DNA of 37,767 nucleotides from CAZGHF01 sp964525595 (GCA_964525595.1 CAZGHF010000005.1:1-37767); one strand, 5' to 3'; positions 29,818 through 37,096 are shown, counted from the stretch's first letter. Notes: generated by a model from the sequence alone, not told the origin. Program-made: numbers and translations.

Positions 29818-31592
29818 AGAAAGAAATTAAAAAGTGTCAAAATTGTCATGATTCTTTCGTCATTGAACCGGAAGACTTTAATTTCTACAAAAGAATAGAC
29901 GTTCCGCCCCCGACCTGGTGTCCGGAGTGCCGGGCCGTTAGAAGAATGACCTGGCGAAATGAGCGGACACTCTATAAACGTGCTTGCGAGAAAACCGGGA
30001 AACAAATCATATCCTGTTTTGCACCGGATTCCGGGATTCACGTGTACGATCGCGATGTCTGGTGGTCGGATGATTGGGATCCGTTTGATTACGGTAGAGA
30101 TTATGACTTCTCAAAACCTTTCTTCATTCAATTTCGGGAACTTTTGAAAGAGATACCCATGCCGTCCGTCTTTAACAGTCGTTGTATAAGAAGCGATTAT
30201 GGTAATCACAACGGAGAATTGAAAGATTCTTATTTGGTGTTCGCCTCGTGGGGAGGAGAAAACGTTCTTTATAGCAATAAGGTATTAGGAGTGAAAGATT
30301 CTTCTGACCTGCTTGTAGTTAGCAACTCTGAGCTGTGTTACGAAGTAATGAATTCGTCCAAATTATATCGAGTGATGTATGCGGAGAACTGCGAAAACTG
30401 CAGCGACTCTTATTTTCTTTATGAATGCAAGGGATGTAACAACTGCTTCGGTTGTTCTAATTTGAGAAATAAATCGTACTACATATTCAACAAGCCTTAT
30501 TCCAAAAATGAATACCTGAAAAAAATGGAGGAATTCAATGTTAGCAGCACAAAAGAAATAGAAAAATTAAAAGCAAAATTCGCGAATATAAAAAGAGACG
30601 CTCTTAGGAAACACGCAAACATAGTGAATTCTCAAAATGCCACTGGTGATAATTTGATGAACGTAAGCAACTGCAAGGACTCATTTGATCTTTCGGACGA
30701 TATCCGAAATTGTCGATTTTGCATCAACGGAGGAGCGAAAATGTACGACGCCTATGACGGATATGGAATCGGGGCGAATGCTGAACTTCTTTATGAATCT
30801 ATTGATACCGGCGCCGAGGGGAGTAGGTTTTACTTTGATATATTTGTGTGGACAGGAAGCAATGTTCAGTACTCGTATTCGTGTCATGGATGTCAGAACC
30901 TTTTTGCTTGTATCGGTCTTCGCAACAAGGAATACTGCATTCTCAACAAACAATACTCCAAAGAAGAATATAAGCGTCTTGTCCCCAAGATCATAGATCA
31001 CATGAACAAACAACCCTATATAGACAAAAAGGGAAGAACATACAAATACGGAGAATTCTTCCCGCCAGAACTTAGTCCCTTCGCCTACAATGAAACCATC
31101 GCCCAGGAATACTTTCCTCTCACAAAAGAGGAGGTAATAGATAAAGGATGTAAATGGAGAGACCCTGAAACCAAAGACTATACAATAACAAAGAAACCAG
31201 AAGATCTCCCAGACCGCATCAAGGATACAGATGACAAAATACTCAAGGAAACAATAGGCTGTAGTCACAAGGGAGAATGTAACGAACAATGCACTATCGC
31301 TTTCAAGATCATCGAACCGGAACTCCAATTCTACAGAAAGATGAATCTACCCTTGCCTAAACTTTGTTCTAACTGTAGACACTACCAGAGACTAAAAAAA
31401 AGAAATCCCTTGAAACTCTGGCACAGGAAGTGCATGTGCCAAGGCAAAACAAGTGAGAATAATACCTACCAAAACACTACCTCTCACTTCCACGGAGAAG
31501 GGAAGTGTCCCAATGAGTTTGAGACCCCGTATTCTCCAGAGAGAAAAGAAATAGTGTATTGCGAGCAGTGTTATAATGCAGAAGTAGTATGA
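29814..31592 (+). CDS. Zinc-ribbon/Cys-rich repeat family protein, paralogue 7
   Basis: In this 592-residue copy, ribbon A is C8, C11, C36 and C39. B is degenerate (RACEKTGKQI, VYDRDVWWSDDWD). Module 1 runs about 120-220 and ends FGCSNLRNKSYYIFNKPYS. A charged helical linker lies at about 235-262. Module 2 runs about 265-372 and ends FACIGLRNKEYCILNKQYS. The constant block YGEFFPPELSPFAYNETIAQ starts near 412. Ribbon A' is C483, C489, C493, C518 and C521, with the same CNEQC insertion as paralogue 2. B' is C540/C542, C565, C583 and C586, tail CYNAEVV. Each module has recurring short hydrophobic strands at about 10-residue spacing, compatible with a beta-helix. The stop overlaps the start of the M23 peptidase gene (ATGA). 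Confidence 0.85.
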   Translation: MKKEIKKCQNCHDSFVIEPEDFNFYKRIDVPPPTWCPECRAVRRMTWRNERTLYKRACEKTGKQIISCFAPDSGIHVYDRDVWWSDDWDPFDYGRDYDFSKPFFIQFRELLKEIPMPSVFNSRCIRSDYGNHNGELKDSYLVFASWGGENVLYSNKVLGVKDSSDLLVVSNSELCYEVMNSSKLYRVMYAENCENCSDSYFLYECKGCNNCFGCSNLRNKSYYIFNKPYSKNEYLKKMEEFNVSSTKEIEKLKAKFANIKRDALRKHANIVNSQNATGDNLMNVSNCKDSFDLSDDIRNCRFCINGGAKMYDAYDGYGIGANAELLYESIDTGAEGSRFYFDIFVWTGSNVQYSYSCHGCQNLFACIGLRNKEYCILNKQYSKEEYKRLVPKIIDHMNKQPYIDKKGRTYKYGEFFPPELSPFAYNETIAQEYFPLTKEEVIDKGCKWRDPETKDYTITKKPEDLPDRIKDTDDKILKETIGCSHKGECNEQCTIAFKIIEPELQFYRKMNLPLPKLCSNCRHYQRLKKRNPLKLWHRKCMCQGKTSENNTYQNTTSHFHGEGKCPNEFETPYSPERKEIVYCEQCYNAEVV

Positions 31593-32948
31593 GACTACTA
31601 TCTAAATCGTTATTCATAATCCTTATTGCGGGCCTGGTTTTTGCCGGGCCGGTTTTAGGACAAGAAACAGCAGAGGAGGGGAGTAGTGCTGCTTCTGAAG
31701 CAGAAAGCTTAAGAAGTGAGATTGACACAAAAAATGCCGAGCTTCAGCAAATTCTGGAAGAACGGGAGCACGTTATCCGTCAGCTGGAAGAAACCGGCGA
31801 ACAAAGAAGTTCCCTCCAACGGGAACTTCGAAGCATTGATTCCACAATAAGTCAGCTCAATCTGTCAATTAAGGCTAACAGATTGATTTTGGAACGTCTT
31901 GAACTTGAGATTGACTCATTGGGCGGCGAGATTAGAAGTACCGAGGAAATAATTGAGAATAAAAAGATAACCATCGCCAAGCTTTTTGTGGAACTCCAGC
32001 AGAAAGATAATGAAAACCTGCTCACAATATTTTTGAAAAATAAAAGTCTGGCCGAGAGCGTACTTGAGGCCCAATCAATTACTAATCTGAATTTAAGTTT
32101 GAGTAAAAGCGCCCAAGAATTGAGAGGCTTTCAGCAGGACTTGATTCATAAGTTAAGCGAGGAACAGTCCAAGAAAAGACAACAGGAGATTGAAAGAGCG
32201 AATCTGGTAAAACGGAAGGACATTGTCAGGGACCAGAAAACAGTGAAAACGAAGATTATTACGTATACAAGAAGCCAGAAAATAGGTNNNNNNNNNNGTT
32301 CTTACTCAGACAAAAAGCCAGGAAAGAATTTACGAAGCTCAGATTGCCGAACTTGATGAAAAACAATCGAAGATTAGCGCCGTCATTGAAGAGATTGAAG
32401 GCAAATTGCGGGCGGCTTTCGACCCGAGTTTACTGCCTTTAAAACGGCCGGGAGTGCTGGCTTTTCCGGTTGAGGAACCCTACATTACCCAGTTTTACGG
32501 CGCAACTAAATTCGCCCAGAGAGCTTACCGGACCAAAACTCATACCGGCGTTGATTTTCGAGCACCAGCCGGCACGCCCATCTTTGCCGTTCACAACGGT
32601 AGGGTAGTGGCGGTTGACAACAACGATCAGGGAACTTCCCGGTGGCGGAGATATCAATATGGCCTCCATATCGTAATCGAACACGAAAATAATCTAAGCA
32701 GTCTTTACGCTCATTTTTCAAAAGCAGTGGTTAAAAAGGGCGATGTTGTAAAGCAAGGTGATTTAATCGGTTATTCGGGCAACACAGGGTACTCGACGGG
32801 GGCTCACTTACACTTTGGCGTTTATTGGGCTCCCAGTGTACAATATAAAAAGATAGCGCCGGCCGCCGGATTGGTACCAGTAGGTGTTACCATTGACCCG
32901 ATGGATTATTTACCTAACGTAAGCGCGGTTTCCGCCGATGCAAGATGA
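31589..32948 (+). CDS. EnvC-like M23 murein peptidase, interrupted by an assembly gap
   Basis: An N-terminal signal peptide (LFIILIAGLVFAGPVLG) leads into a long coiled coil (about residues 30-230, heptads such as LQQILEEREHVIRQLEE). A linker and a C-terminal LytM/M23 domain follow. The metallopeptidase motifs are intact: HTGVDFRAP (H-x3-D) and HLHFGVY (HxH), with GLHIVIEHENNLSSLYAHFS between. EnvC and similar proteins either cleave peptide cross-links or activate amidases; intact zinc ligands suggest this one cleaves. The reading frame shifts at the run of N (32288-32297). The 33 nt before the gap resemble the 33 nt after it. Removing 32255-32297 restores a single frame (KTVKTK joined to VLTQTKSQERIYEAQ), so I annotate one gene. 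Translation is coupled to zinc-ribbon paralogue 7. Confidence 0.88.
32288..32297. other. Assembly gap (ten N)
   Basis: Ten unknown bases lie inside the M23 peptidase gene. The flanks are similar sequences, so the true gap is probably absent or negative in length (overlapping contig ends). Confidence 0.95.
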
Positions 32949-33199
32949 TTAAGAGAATTCTACTTATTTTAATAGCGCTCGCGATTGCTTTCGTGGTTTT
33001 GGATAAACTAGCCGCTGAAGGGGTCATCCCGAGTGAAGTTTGGAGTATAGTTGAAGACCTTTGGACTGGAATTAATGACTGGCTGGATTCGGTTGCCGGA
33101 ATAAGTTTCCGGGAAATTATCATAAGCATTGTAGATATATTTATCGCAATATTTGAGGCATTCATCGATGTTATCAGGTGGCTGGTTGATAAGATTTAG
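32945..33199 (+). CDS. Small membrane protein after M23 peptidase
   Basis: This is an 84-residue hydrophobic protein. The N-terminal span IKRILLILIALAIAFVVLDKL is followed by an amphipathic Trp-rich middle (VWSIVEDLWTGINDWLDSV) and a second hydrophobic segment (IIISIVDIFIAIFEAFIDVI) that ends RWLVDKI. The ATG overlaps the stop of the peptidase gene (ATGA), so it is probably co-translated and may be a membrane partner of the peptidase. No family is recognised. About 90 bp separate it from murC; that stretch contains an inverted repeat, cgcgaa / ttcgcg, and cttctgtc-like short repeats but no clear promoter. Confidence 0.7.
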   Translation: MIKRILLILIALAIAFVVLDKLAAEGVIPSEVWSIVEDLWTGINDWLDSVAGISFREIIISIVDIFIAIFEAFIDVIRWLVDKI

Positions 33200-33288
33200 T
33201 AGGAAACGCGAATATACGGTAGATACGGTATAGAAGGTATTTATCTGTCACAAAACAGTCATTTCGCGACACTTTGGATTTGAAAAAT

Positions 33289-34677
33289 ATGGCTAAAAAG
33301 ACTACTTCCCTGTTCACCAAAGGGCAAGCTTCTATTAAGAAGACGGCTCATTTTATAGGTGTAGGCGGGATTGGTATGAGTGCTCTGGCACGGTGGTTTT
33401 TAGCCCTAAAATGGGCTGTTTCAGGCTCTGATATGATTTCGAGCAGTTTGACCCGAAAGCTTAAAAAGGACGGCGTAAAAGTGAAAATTGGGCATAAAAA
33501 GGCCCATATTAGCCCTAAAGTAGGTTTGGTAGTCTACAATCAAGCCATTCCGGCTTCAAATCCGGAGTTAAAAGAGGCAAAACGACTGGGCATTCCGGCA
33601 TTTACCTATCCGGAAGTTTTAGGCAGCCTTACCCGGGATTACGCGACAATTGCCGTAGCCGGATCTCATGGTAAGAGCACCACAACCGCTCTTCTCTCTC
33701 TTGTTCTCATGAAAGCCGGTTTTGACCCGACGGTAATCCTGGGAACACTTCTGAAACAGTTCAAAGGCGGAAATTTTCGGGCGGGCAGAAGCGAATATCT
33801 TTTAATAGAAGCCGATGAATGGAAGGCGTCATTTTTAAACTACTCCCCTCTTTTCGCGATTTTAACGAACGTCGATAAGGAACATTTGGACTTCTATAAA
33901 AATTATTCCGCCATCAAGAAAACTTTTCTCAAATTTATTTCAAATATAAAAGACGGCGGGATACTTGTAGCAAATAAAGACTGTGAGAAGCTTTTTGTTC
34001 TCAAGAAGCGAATCCAGAAAATCTGCAAGGAGCACGACGTGGAACTTATTTGGTACAGCTTGAAACAGCCAGCGGCGAAAAAAATCAAAAAAGTCCTTAA
34101 GGTCCCGGGCCGTCACAACGTTTCCAATGCTCTTGCCGTTTATACTTTAGCGAAGACATTGGGTGTTAAGGAAAAAGTAATTCTCGAAGCGTTGGGGACT
34201 TACCGCGACGCCTGGCGAAGAATGGAATACCGCGGCAGGTTCGGTAAAAACCCTGTTTATGACGACTACGCCCACCACCCTACCGAAATTAAAGCTTCGC
34301 TCCAGGCTTTCCGGGAAAAATTCCCGAAGAAAAAAATTATCTGTGTTTTTCAACCCCACCAGGCCCATCGCACTCAGAATCTATTTAAGGAATTCGTTTC
34401 TGCTTTTGATTTAGCCGACCATTTGACACTGTTTCCTATCTATCAAGTCGCCGGCCGGGACAAATCGCACAAAGGCTACGCTTCAAAAGACCTCGCTCAA
34501 AAAATTGCTATTCGAAACTCAAAATTAAAAACTCAAAATTCGGTAGTCTATCTCCCCTCCCCCAAGCGTCTACCGGCGCAAATTCGAAACTTAAAGTTAA
34601 AAACTCAAAATTCGGTGATAGCGATGATGGGCGCCGGGGATATTGTAAATTACACCGATTTATTGCTCAAAAAATAG
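33289..34677 (+). CDS. murC: UDP-N-acetylmuramate--L-alanine ligase MurC
   Basis: MurC adds L-Ala to UDP-MurNAc, the first amino-acid step of peptidoglycan precursor synthesis. I use the ATG at 33289 (MAKKTTSLFTKGQ); an in-frame TTG at 33274 has no RBS either. The protein has 462 residues. Domain 1 carries HFIGVGGIGMSALARWFL and SGSDM. The ATP loop is VAGSHGKSTTTALL, and the middle domain has ILTNVDKEHLDFY and VPGRHNVSNALAVYTLA. The C-terminal domain has YDDYAHHPTEIKASLQAF, CVFQPHQAHRTQNLF and MMGAGDIVNY. Near the end, two copies of a low-complexity insertion (IRNSKLKTQNSVV and IRNLKLKTQNSVI) are encoded by a 38-bp direct repeat. They lie in a normally variable surface region, so the enzyme is probably functional. 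Confidence 0.95.
   Translation: MAKKTTSLFTKGQASIKKTAHFIGVGGIGMSALARWFLALKWAVSGSDMISSSLTRKLKKDGVKVKIGHKKAHISPKVGLVVYNQAIPASNPELKEAKRLGIPAFTYPEVLGSLTRDYATIAVAGSHGKSTTTALLSLVLMKAGFDPTVILGTLLKQFKGGNFRAGRSEYLLIEADEWKASFLNYSPLFAILTNVDKEHLDFYKNYSAIKKTFLKFISNIKDGGILVANKDCEKLFVLKKRIQKICKEHDVELIWYSLKQPAAKKIKKVLKVPGRHNVSNALAVYTLAKTLGVKEKVILEALGTYRDAWRRMEYRGRFGKNPVYDDYAHHPTEIKASLQAFREKFPKKKIICVFQPHQAHRTQNLFKEFVSAFDLADHLTLFPIYQVAGRDKSHKGYASKDLAQKIAIRNSKLKTQNSVVYLPSPKRLPAQIRNLKLKTQNSVIAMMGAGDIVNYTDLLLKK
34510..34619. repeat. 38-bp direct repeat inside murC
   Basis: Copies at 34510-34547 and 34582-34619 are identical at 34 of 38 positions, with a 72-bp period. Each has the AT-rich pattern actcaaaatt that usually fills intergenic DNA. 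Both are in frame with murC. Confidence 0.85.
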
Positions 34678-34734
34678 TGAAACAGCTTGTTAGAGAGTAA
34701 ATCTACTGCTATCATTTACTAGATTTTAACAATC

Positions 34735-35496
34735 ATGTATTTCCGAGACGAAGAGCATTTTAAGTCCCTTTGCGGGTATGAGATTGACGGATTCTGGTAT
34801 CCGCGGGTGACTAAAATAGTAAACATCAAGGCGAAGCCCGCCTTGTATTACTTTTATGGAGGTTTAAGCAGCTTTGCTGAGGGAGAACGAATAAAAAAGC
34901 AATCTGCGACCGAGGGAACGATGGTTCATGATGCGGTTGAGGCGATTTTTACCGGCGGGAAACCGGAGGTGGATGACCTTATTAAACCTTCTATCAAGGT
35001 TTTTTTGGAGTTTTTGATTGAAAAACATATCCAAGTGGACCCGGAGCACGTGGAGCATAGGCTCATAAATCACGAACATCGGTATGCCGGGACGCTTGAT
35101 GCCATAGCTTTGATTGACGGCAAGCTCGGGGTGCTCGACATTAAAACTTCGCAGGATATTTACCGCGATTACGATTTACAAACTTCGGCCTATATGGCGG
35201 CGATGAAGGACGTAGTGAAAGAATTGGAGACGCGGTGGATTTTGCGGATTGATCAGCATCGTAATTGTCTTCATTGCGGGGCGATACTGCGCTCAAAAGG
35301 CGGTCGGGATAAAATCCGGACCGACCGGGGCAATCCTTTCATGCGAACTTGTGTTCATGAATGGGGTCCGATGGAAGGGGAAATTGAACTTCGCGAATTC
35401 CCCTACTGGCAGGAGGATTTTGAGGCTTTTTTGGGAGCGAAGAAGCTTTGGGAATGGGAAAACGTTGATTGGTTAAAGAAAGTTGGATATTTGTAA
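34735..35496 (+). CDS. PD-(D/E)XK nuclease family protein (RecB/Cas4-like)
   Basis: This 253-residue protein has the PD-(D/E)XK core in order: helix residue H65 in EGTMVHDAVEAI, GTLDAIALIDG with D122, VLDIKTS with D135-x-K137, and the motif Q149-x3-Y153 in DLQTSAYMAA. This is the RecB/Cas4 type of nuclease domain. Cysteines in NCLHCGAIL (C178, C181) and C206 could bind a metal, but a full four-Cys Fe-S set as in Cas4 is not present. No CRISPR array or cas gene occurs in the window, so a repair or DNA-processing role is more likely than adaptation. TAGATT (34720-34725) may be a -10 box. A weak stem, agtaaat / atttact, lies just upstream and may end the murC transcript. Confidence 0.82.
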   Translation: MYFRDEEHFKSLCGYEIDGFWYPRVTKIVNIKAKPALYYFYGGLSSFAEGERIKKQSATEGTMVHDAVEAIFTGGKPEVDDLIKPSIKVFLEFLIEKHIQVDPEHVEHRLINHEHRYAGTLDAIALIDGKLGVLDIKTSQDIYRDYDLQTSAYMAAMKDVVKELETRWILRIDQHRNCLHCGAILRSKGGRDKIRTDRGNPFMRTCVHEWGPMEGEIELREFPYWQEDFEAFLGAKKLWEWENVDWLKKVGYL

Positions 35497-35508
35497 TATT
35501 TTACTAAA

Positions 35509-35552
35509 CCAAAAATGAAAAGACCCACGAAGAGGTGAGCCTCTTCGTGGGT
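35509..35552 (-). terminator. Intrinsic terminator of the 35579-36001 gene
   Basis: A perfect 13-bp stem (acccacgaagagg / cctcttcgtgggt, 35523-35552) has loop tgag. On the minus strand it is followed by cttttcattttt. It may also stop readthrough from the nuclease gene on the plus strand. Confidence 0.85.
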
Positions 35553-35578
35553 AGTGCTTAGTGTGCAAGGCCGGCGGG

Positions 35579-36001
35579 CTAGGTTACCGGTTTGAACCGG
35601 TAATTGACCTGCTCAATGGCTCTCCCGACGAAGATCGGGTTGCAGGCTGGCGGGAAGTGGGTTCTGACGGGATGGGCGTCGTTTGCAACGAGTAGATCGT
35701 TGAGTTCGTCTCTCATGGTGCCGTTCCCGGAAGAGGGCCAGATGACTCTGCCTCCGTCCTCAGCGGCGACGAGAACTCTCTGGAGTCGGGCGAACGCCTC
35801 CCCTCCCTTCGTGATGTCGGTTGCGAAAACGCCTGCCACTTCCCGGGGCGGATTGTCCGTTTCCACCTCGAGCACGCGCTCCCGCGGGCAACCGAGAAAG
35901 AAGAACAGTCCGCGCGAGAAGTCCGCGTCGCTGACCTCCTCCGACTTCATCAGCTGCATAAGACCGATGAGCGACAGAAAGACTTTCCGTTTCTTGACCA
36001 T
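35579..36001 (-). CDS. GC-rich stand-alone gene, unknown 140-aa protein
   Basis: The start is placed at the ATG at 36001 because GAGG lies 9-12 nt upstream and the promoter lies further back; an earlier in-frame ATG at 36034 has no RBS. The 140-residue protein begins MVKKRKVFLSLIGLMQLMKS. It continues FSRGLFFFLGCPRERVLEVETDNPPREVAGVFATDI, then a hydrophilic alpha/beta part (RVIWPSSGNGTMRDELNDLLVANDAHPVRTHFPP) and ends VNYRFKPVT. No signal peptide, membrane span or catalytic motif is recognised. Like the 1128 and 36186 genes it has GC-rich third positions, its own promoter (36054-36082) and its own terminator, and therefore forms a monocistronic unit. Confidence 0.7.
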   Translation of the reverse strand: MVKKRKVFLSLIGLMQLMKSEEVSDADFSRGLFFFLGCPRERVLEVETDNPPREVAGVFATDITKGGEAFARLQRVLVAAEDGGRVIWPSSGNGTMRDELNDLLVANDAHPVRTHFPPACNPIFVGRAIEQVNYRFKPVT

Positions 36002-36053
36002 AATTCGGTACCTCGCTGTTACAGGGTTTTTCAATTGTGGACTGACTGATAAT

Positions 36054-36082
36054 AATTTACTACCTTTCTGACCTTTTGTAAA
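36054..36082 (-). promoter_or_regulatory. Promoter of the 35579-36001 gene
   Basis: On the minus strand, TTTACA (36082-36077), a 17-bp spacer and TAAATT (36059-36054). The predicted start site near 36047 leaves a leader of about 46 nt before the ATG. Confidence 0.6.
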
Positions 36083-36107
36083 GTTTTTGTTTTAGATTTT
36101 TAAAAAG

Positions 36108-36160
36108 ACAAAAAAGAATGGAGCCCCGACACGTGTGCCGGAGCCCCAGATGCTCCATTC
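36108..36160 (-). terminator. Intrinsic terminator of the 36186-36512 gene
   Basis: gaatggagc / gctccattc pair over 9 bp (36116-36124 with 36152-36160), with an inner stem, and tttttt follows on the minus strand. A second small hairpin (gggaac / gttccc, 36161-36186) touches the stop codon. Confidence 0.8.
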
Positions 36161-36185
36161 GGGAACCAAAGCTCCCGGTAGTTCC

Positions 36186-36512
36186 CTACGCGGTTGACTC
36201 GGCCGGCTGAAGAAGACCTTCGAAGGTTTCCCTTGCGACGCCTTGCTTGATGAGGGCTTCGATGAGAAGAAGACAGGATTCCTCTTTCTGACTCGAGCTC
36301 TTGAGGCGCCTCAGCTCATTGCAAAGCTCAGAGAATTCCTCCCCCAAAAACTGCGTGGCTTCGGTAACTCTGAGGCTACGACCCCCCCTGAGAAGATTAT
36401 TCAATTCCTCAAGAGCAATGACGGTCATTCTTGGCGAGAGCTCGCTGTCGGCGATGGAGAGCACCTTCTCTCGAATTTGTGTCCGGAAAAACTCCTTGGC
36501 TTTTTTCGTCAT
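36186..36512 (-). CDS. GC-rich stand-alone gene, unknown 108-aa helical protein
   Basis: The start is the ATG at 36512, preceded by GGAGGGAG at a normal distance; a longer frame from 36530 would place the RBS inside the coding sequence. The 108-residue protein is almost entirely helical: MTKKAKEFFRTQIREKVLSIADSE, MTVIALEELNNLLRGGRSLRV, FLGEEFSELCNELRRLKSSS, LLLIEALIKQGVARETFEGLL. No known domain is recognised. It has its own consensus promoter (36585-36614) and terminator. The leader between them is about 65 nt and contains ttttgcaaaa, a 10-bp palindrome. It lies between another stand-alone gene and rnpB. Confidence 0.72.
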   Translation of the reverse strand: MTKKAKEFFRTQIREKVLSIADSELSPRMTVIALEELNNLLRGGRSLRVTEATQFLGEEFSELCNELRRLKSSSQKEESCLLLIEALIKQGVARETFEGLLQPAESTA

Positions 36513-36584
36513 GTTTCTCCCTCCATACATAGGTTTTGCAAAACGAGTCGTGTTCTATTATCTCAAAGTGCAGACTTGTTTTTG

Positions 36585-36614
36585 ATTATAACACAGTATT
36601 TCTTAATTTGTCAA
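36585..36614 (-). promoter_or_regulatory. Sigma-70 type promoter of the 36186-36512 gene
   Basis: On the minus strand, TTGACA (36614-36609), an 18-bp spacer and TATAAT (36590-36585). The -35 box abuts the U-tract of the rnpB terminator, so the two units are packed without spare bases. Confidence 0.85.
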
Positions 36615-36643
36615 TAAAGAAACCGCCCCCAAAATGGGGGCGG
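36615..36643 (-). terminator. Intrinsic terminator of rnpB
   Basis: ccgccccc / gggggcgg hairpin (36623-36643, loop aaaat), followed on the minus strand by tttctttatt. It begins one base after the end of the RNase P RNA P1 stem. Confidence 0.9.
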
Positions 36644-37016
36644 GGCAAATCATAAGCCGGATTCTGTTCCGCCTCGTGGGCGGTGCGATAATTCCTCTGG
36701 GCCCTCGGTTACCCTCGGGCTCAAGCCCTTCGTTTTTACTCAGGACTATGCGGCACTCCCTAAAACAGTTTTCACTGTTCGGGCTCGGCCTTGCACTCGG
36801 TAAGGGTTTAGCCGTTTCACTCCCGTTTTTTTATCTCTATTACGGGATTAGACCTACCTAGCTTGAGATTGGGTCTTCCCTCGCCTTTCGGTTCGGGACG
36901 TCACTGCTCGCACCTCTAGGATTGCTCCCGACGGGTGTTACCCGCTACCTGTTACTAAGTGTCCGGACTTTCCTCATCTCGTCGCTTTCGCGGCGGACGC
37001 TATCGCTTGATTTACC
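36644..37016 (-). ncRNA. rnpB: RNase P RNA (bacterial type A)
   Basis: This is the catalytic RNA of RNase P, which removes 5' leaders from tRNA precursors. Read on the minus strand it has the 5' conserved block gaggaaagtccggac, the 3' block acagaatccggcttat, and the central conserved gagtgaaac region. The terminal P1 helix pairs ggtaaatca (37016-37008) with tgatttgcc (36652-36644), one G-U included, and sets both ends at 373 nt, a normal type A length. The promoter at 37023-37051 predicts exactly the same 5' end, and a terminator follows directly. Confidence 0.96.
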
Positions 37017-37022
37017 AAAATG

Positions 37023-37051
37023 ATTGAAGCATAAAATTTGAAAAAAATCAA
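37023..37051 (-). promoter_or_regulatory. Promoter of rnpB
   Basis: On the minus strand, TTGATT (37051-37046), a 17-bp spacer and TTCAAT (37028-37023). The predicted start site, 7 nt downstream, is 37016, which agrees with the base of the P1 helix. Confidence 0.65.
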
Positions 37052-37054
37052 GTC

Positions 37055-37096
37055 CCAAAAAGTTGCAAGCCCGAGACCACGAATGGTCCCGGGCTT
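37055..37096 (-). terminator. Intrinsic terminator of the GGDEF gene
   Basis: aagcccgagacca / tggtcccgggctt form a 13-bp stem with one G-U pair (37067-37096), followed on the minus strand by gcaacttttt. It lies 32 bp after the GGDEF stop codon and just before the rnpB promoter. Confidence 0.85.

Noticed and set aside
30681..31328. 215-codon minus-strand ORF opposite zinc-ribbon paralogue 7
   Set aside because: It is fully antisense to a conserved family member and its peptide has no recognisable domain.
34735..35496. Cas4 and a CRISPR system
   Set aside because: The nuclease has the PD-(D/E)XK core but not the full four-Cys cluster, and no repeat-spacer array or other cas gene is in the window.
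35604..36071. 155-codon plus-strand ORF opposite the 35579-36001 gene
   Set aside because: Antisense shadow in GC-rich DNA; no RBS or promoter on that strand, while the minus strand has both.
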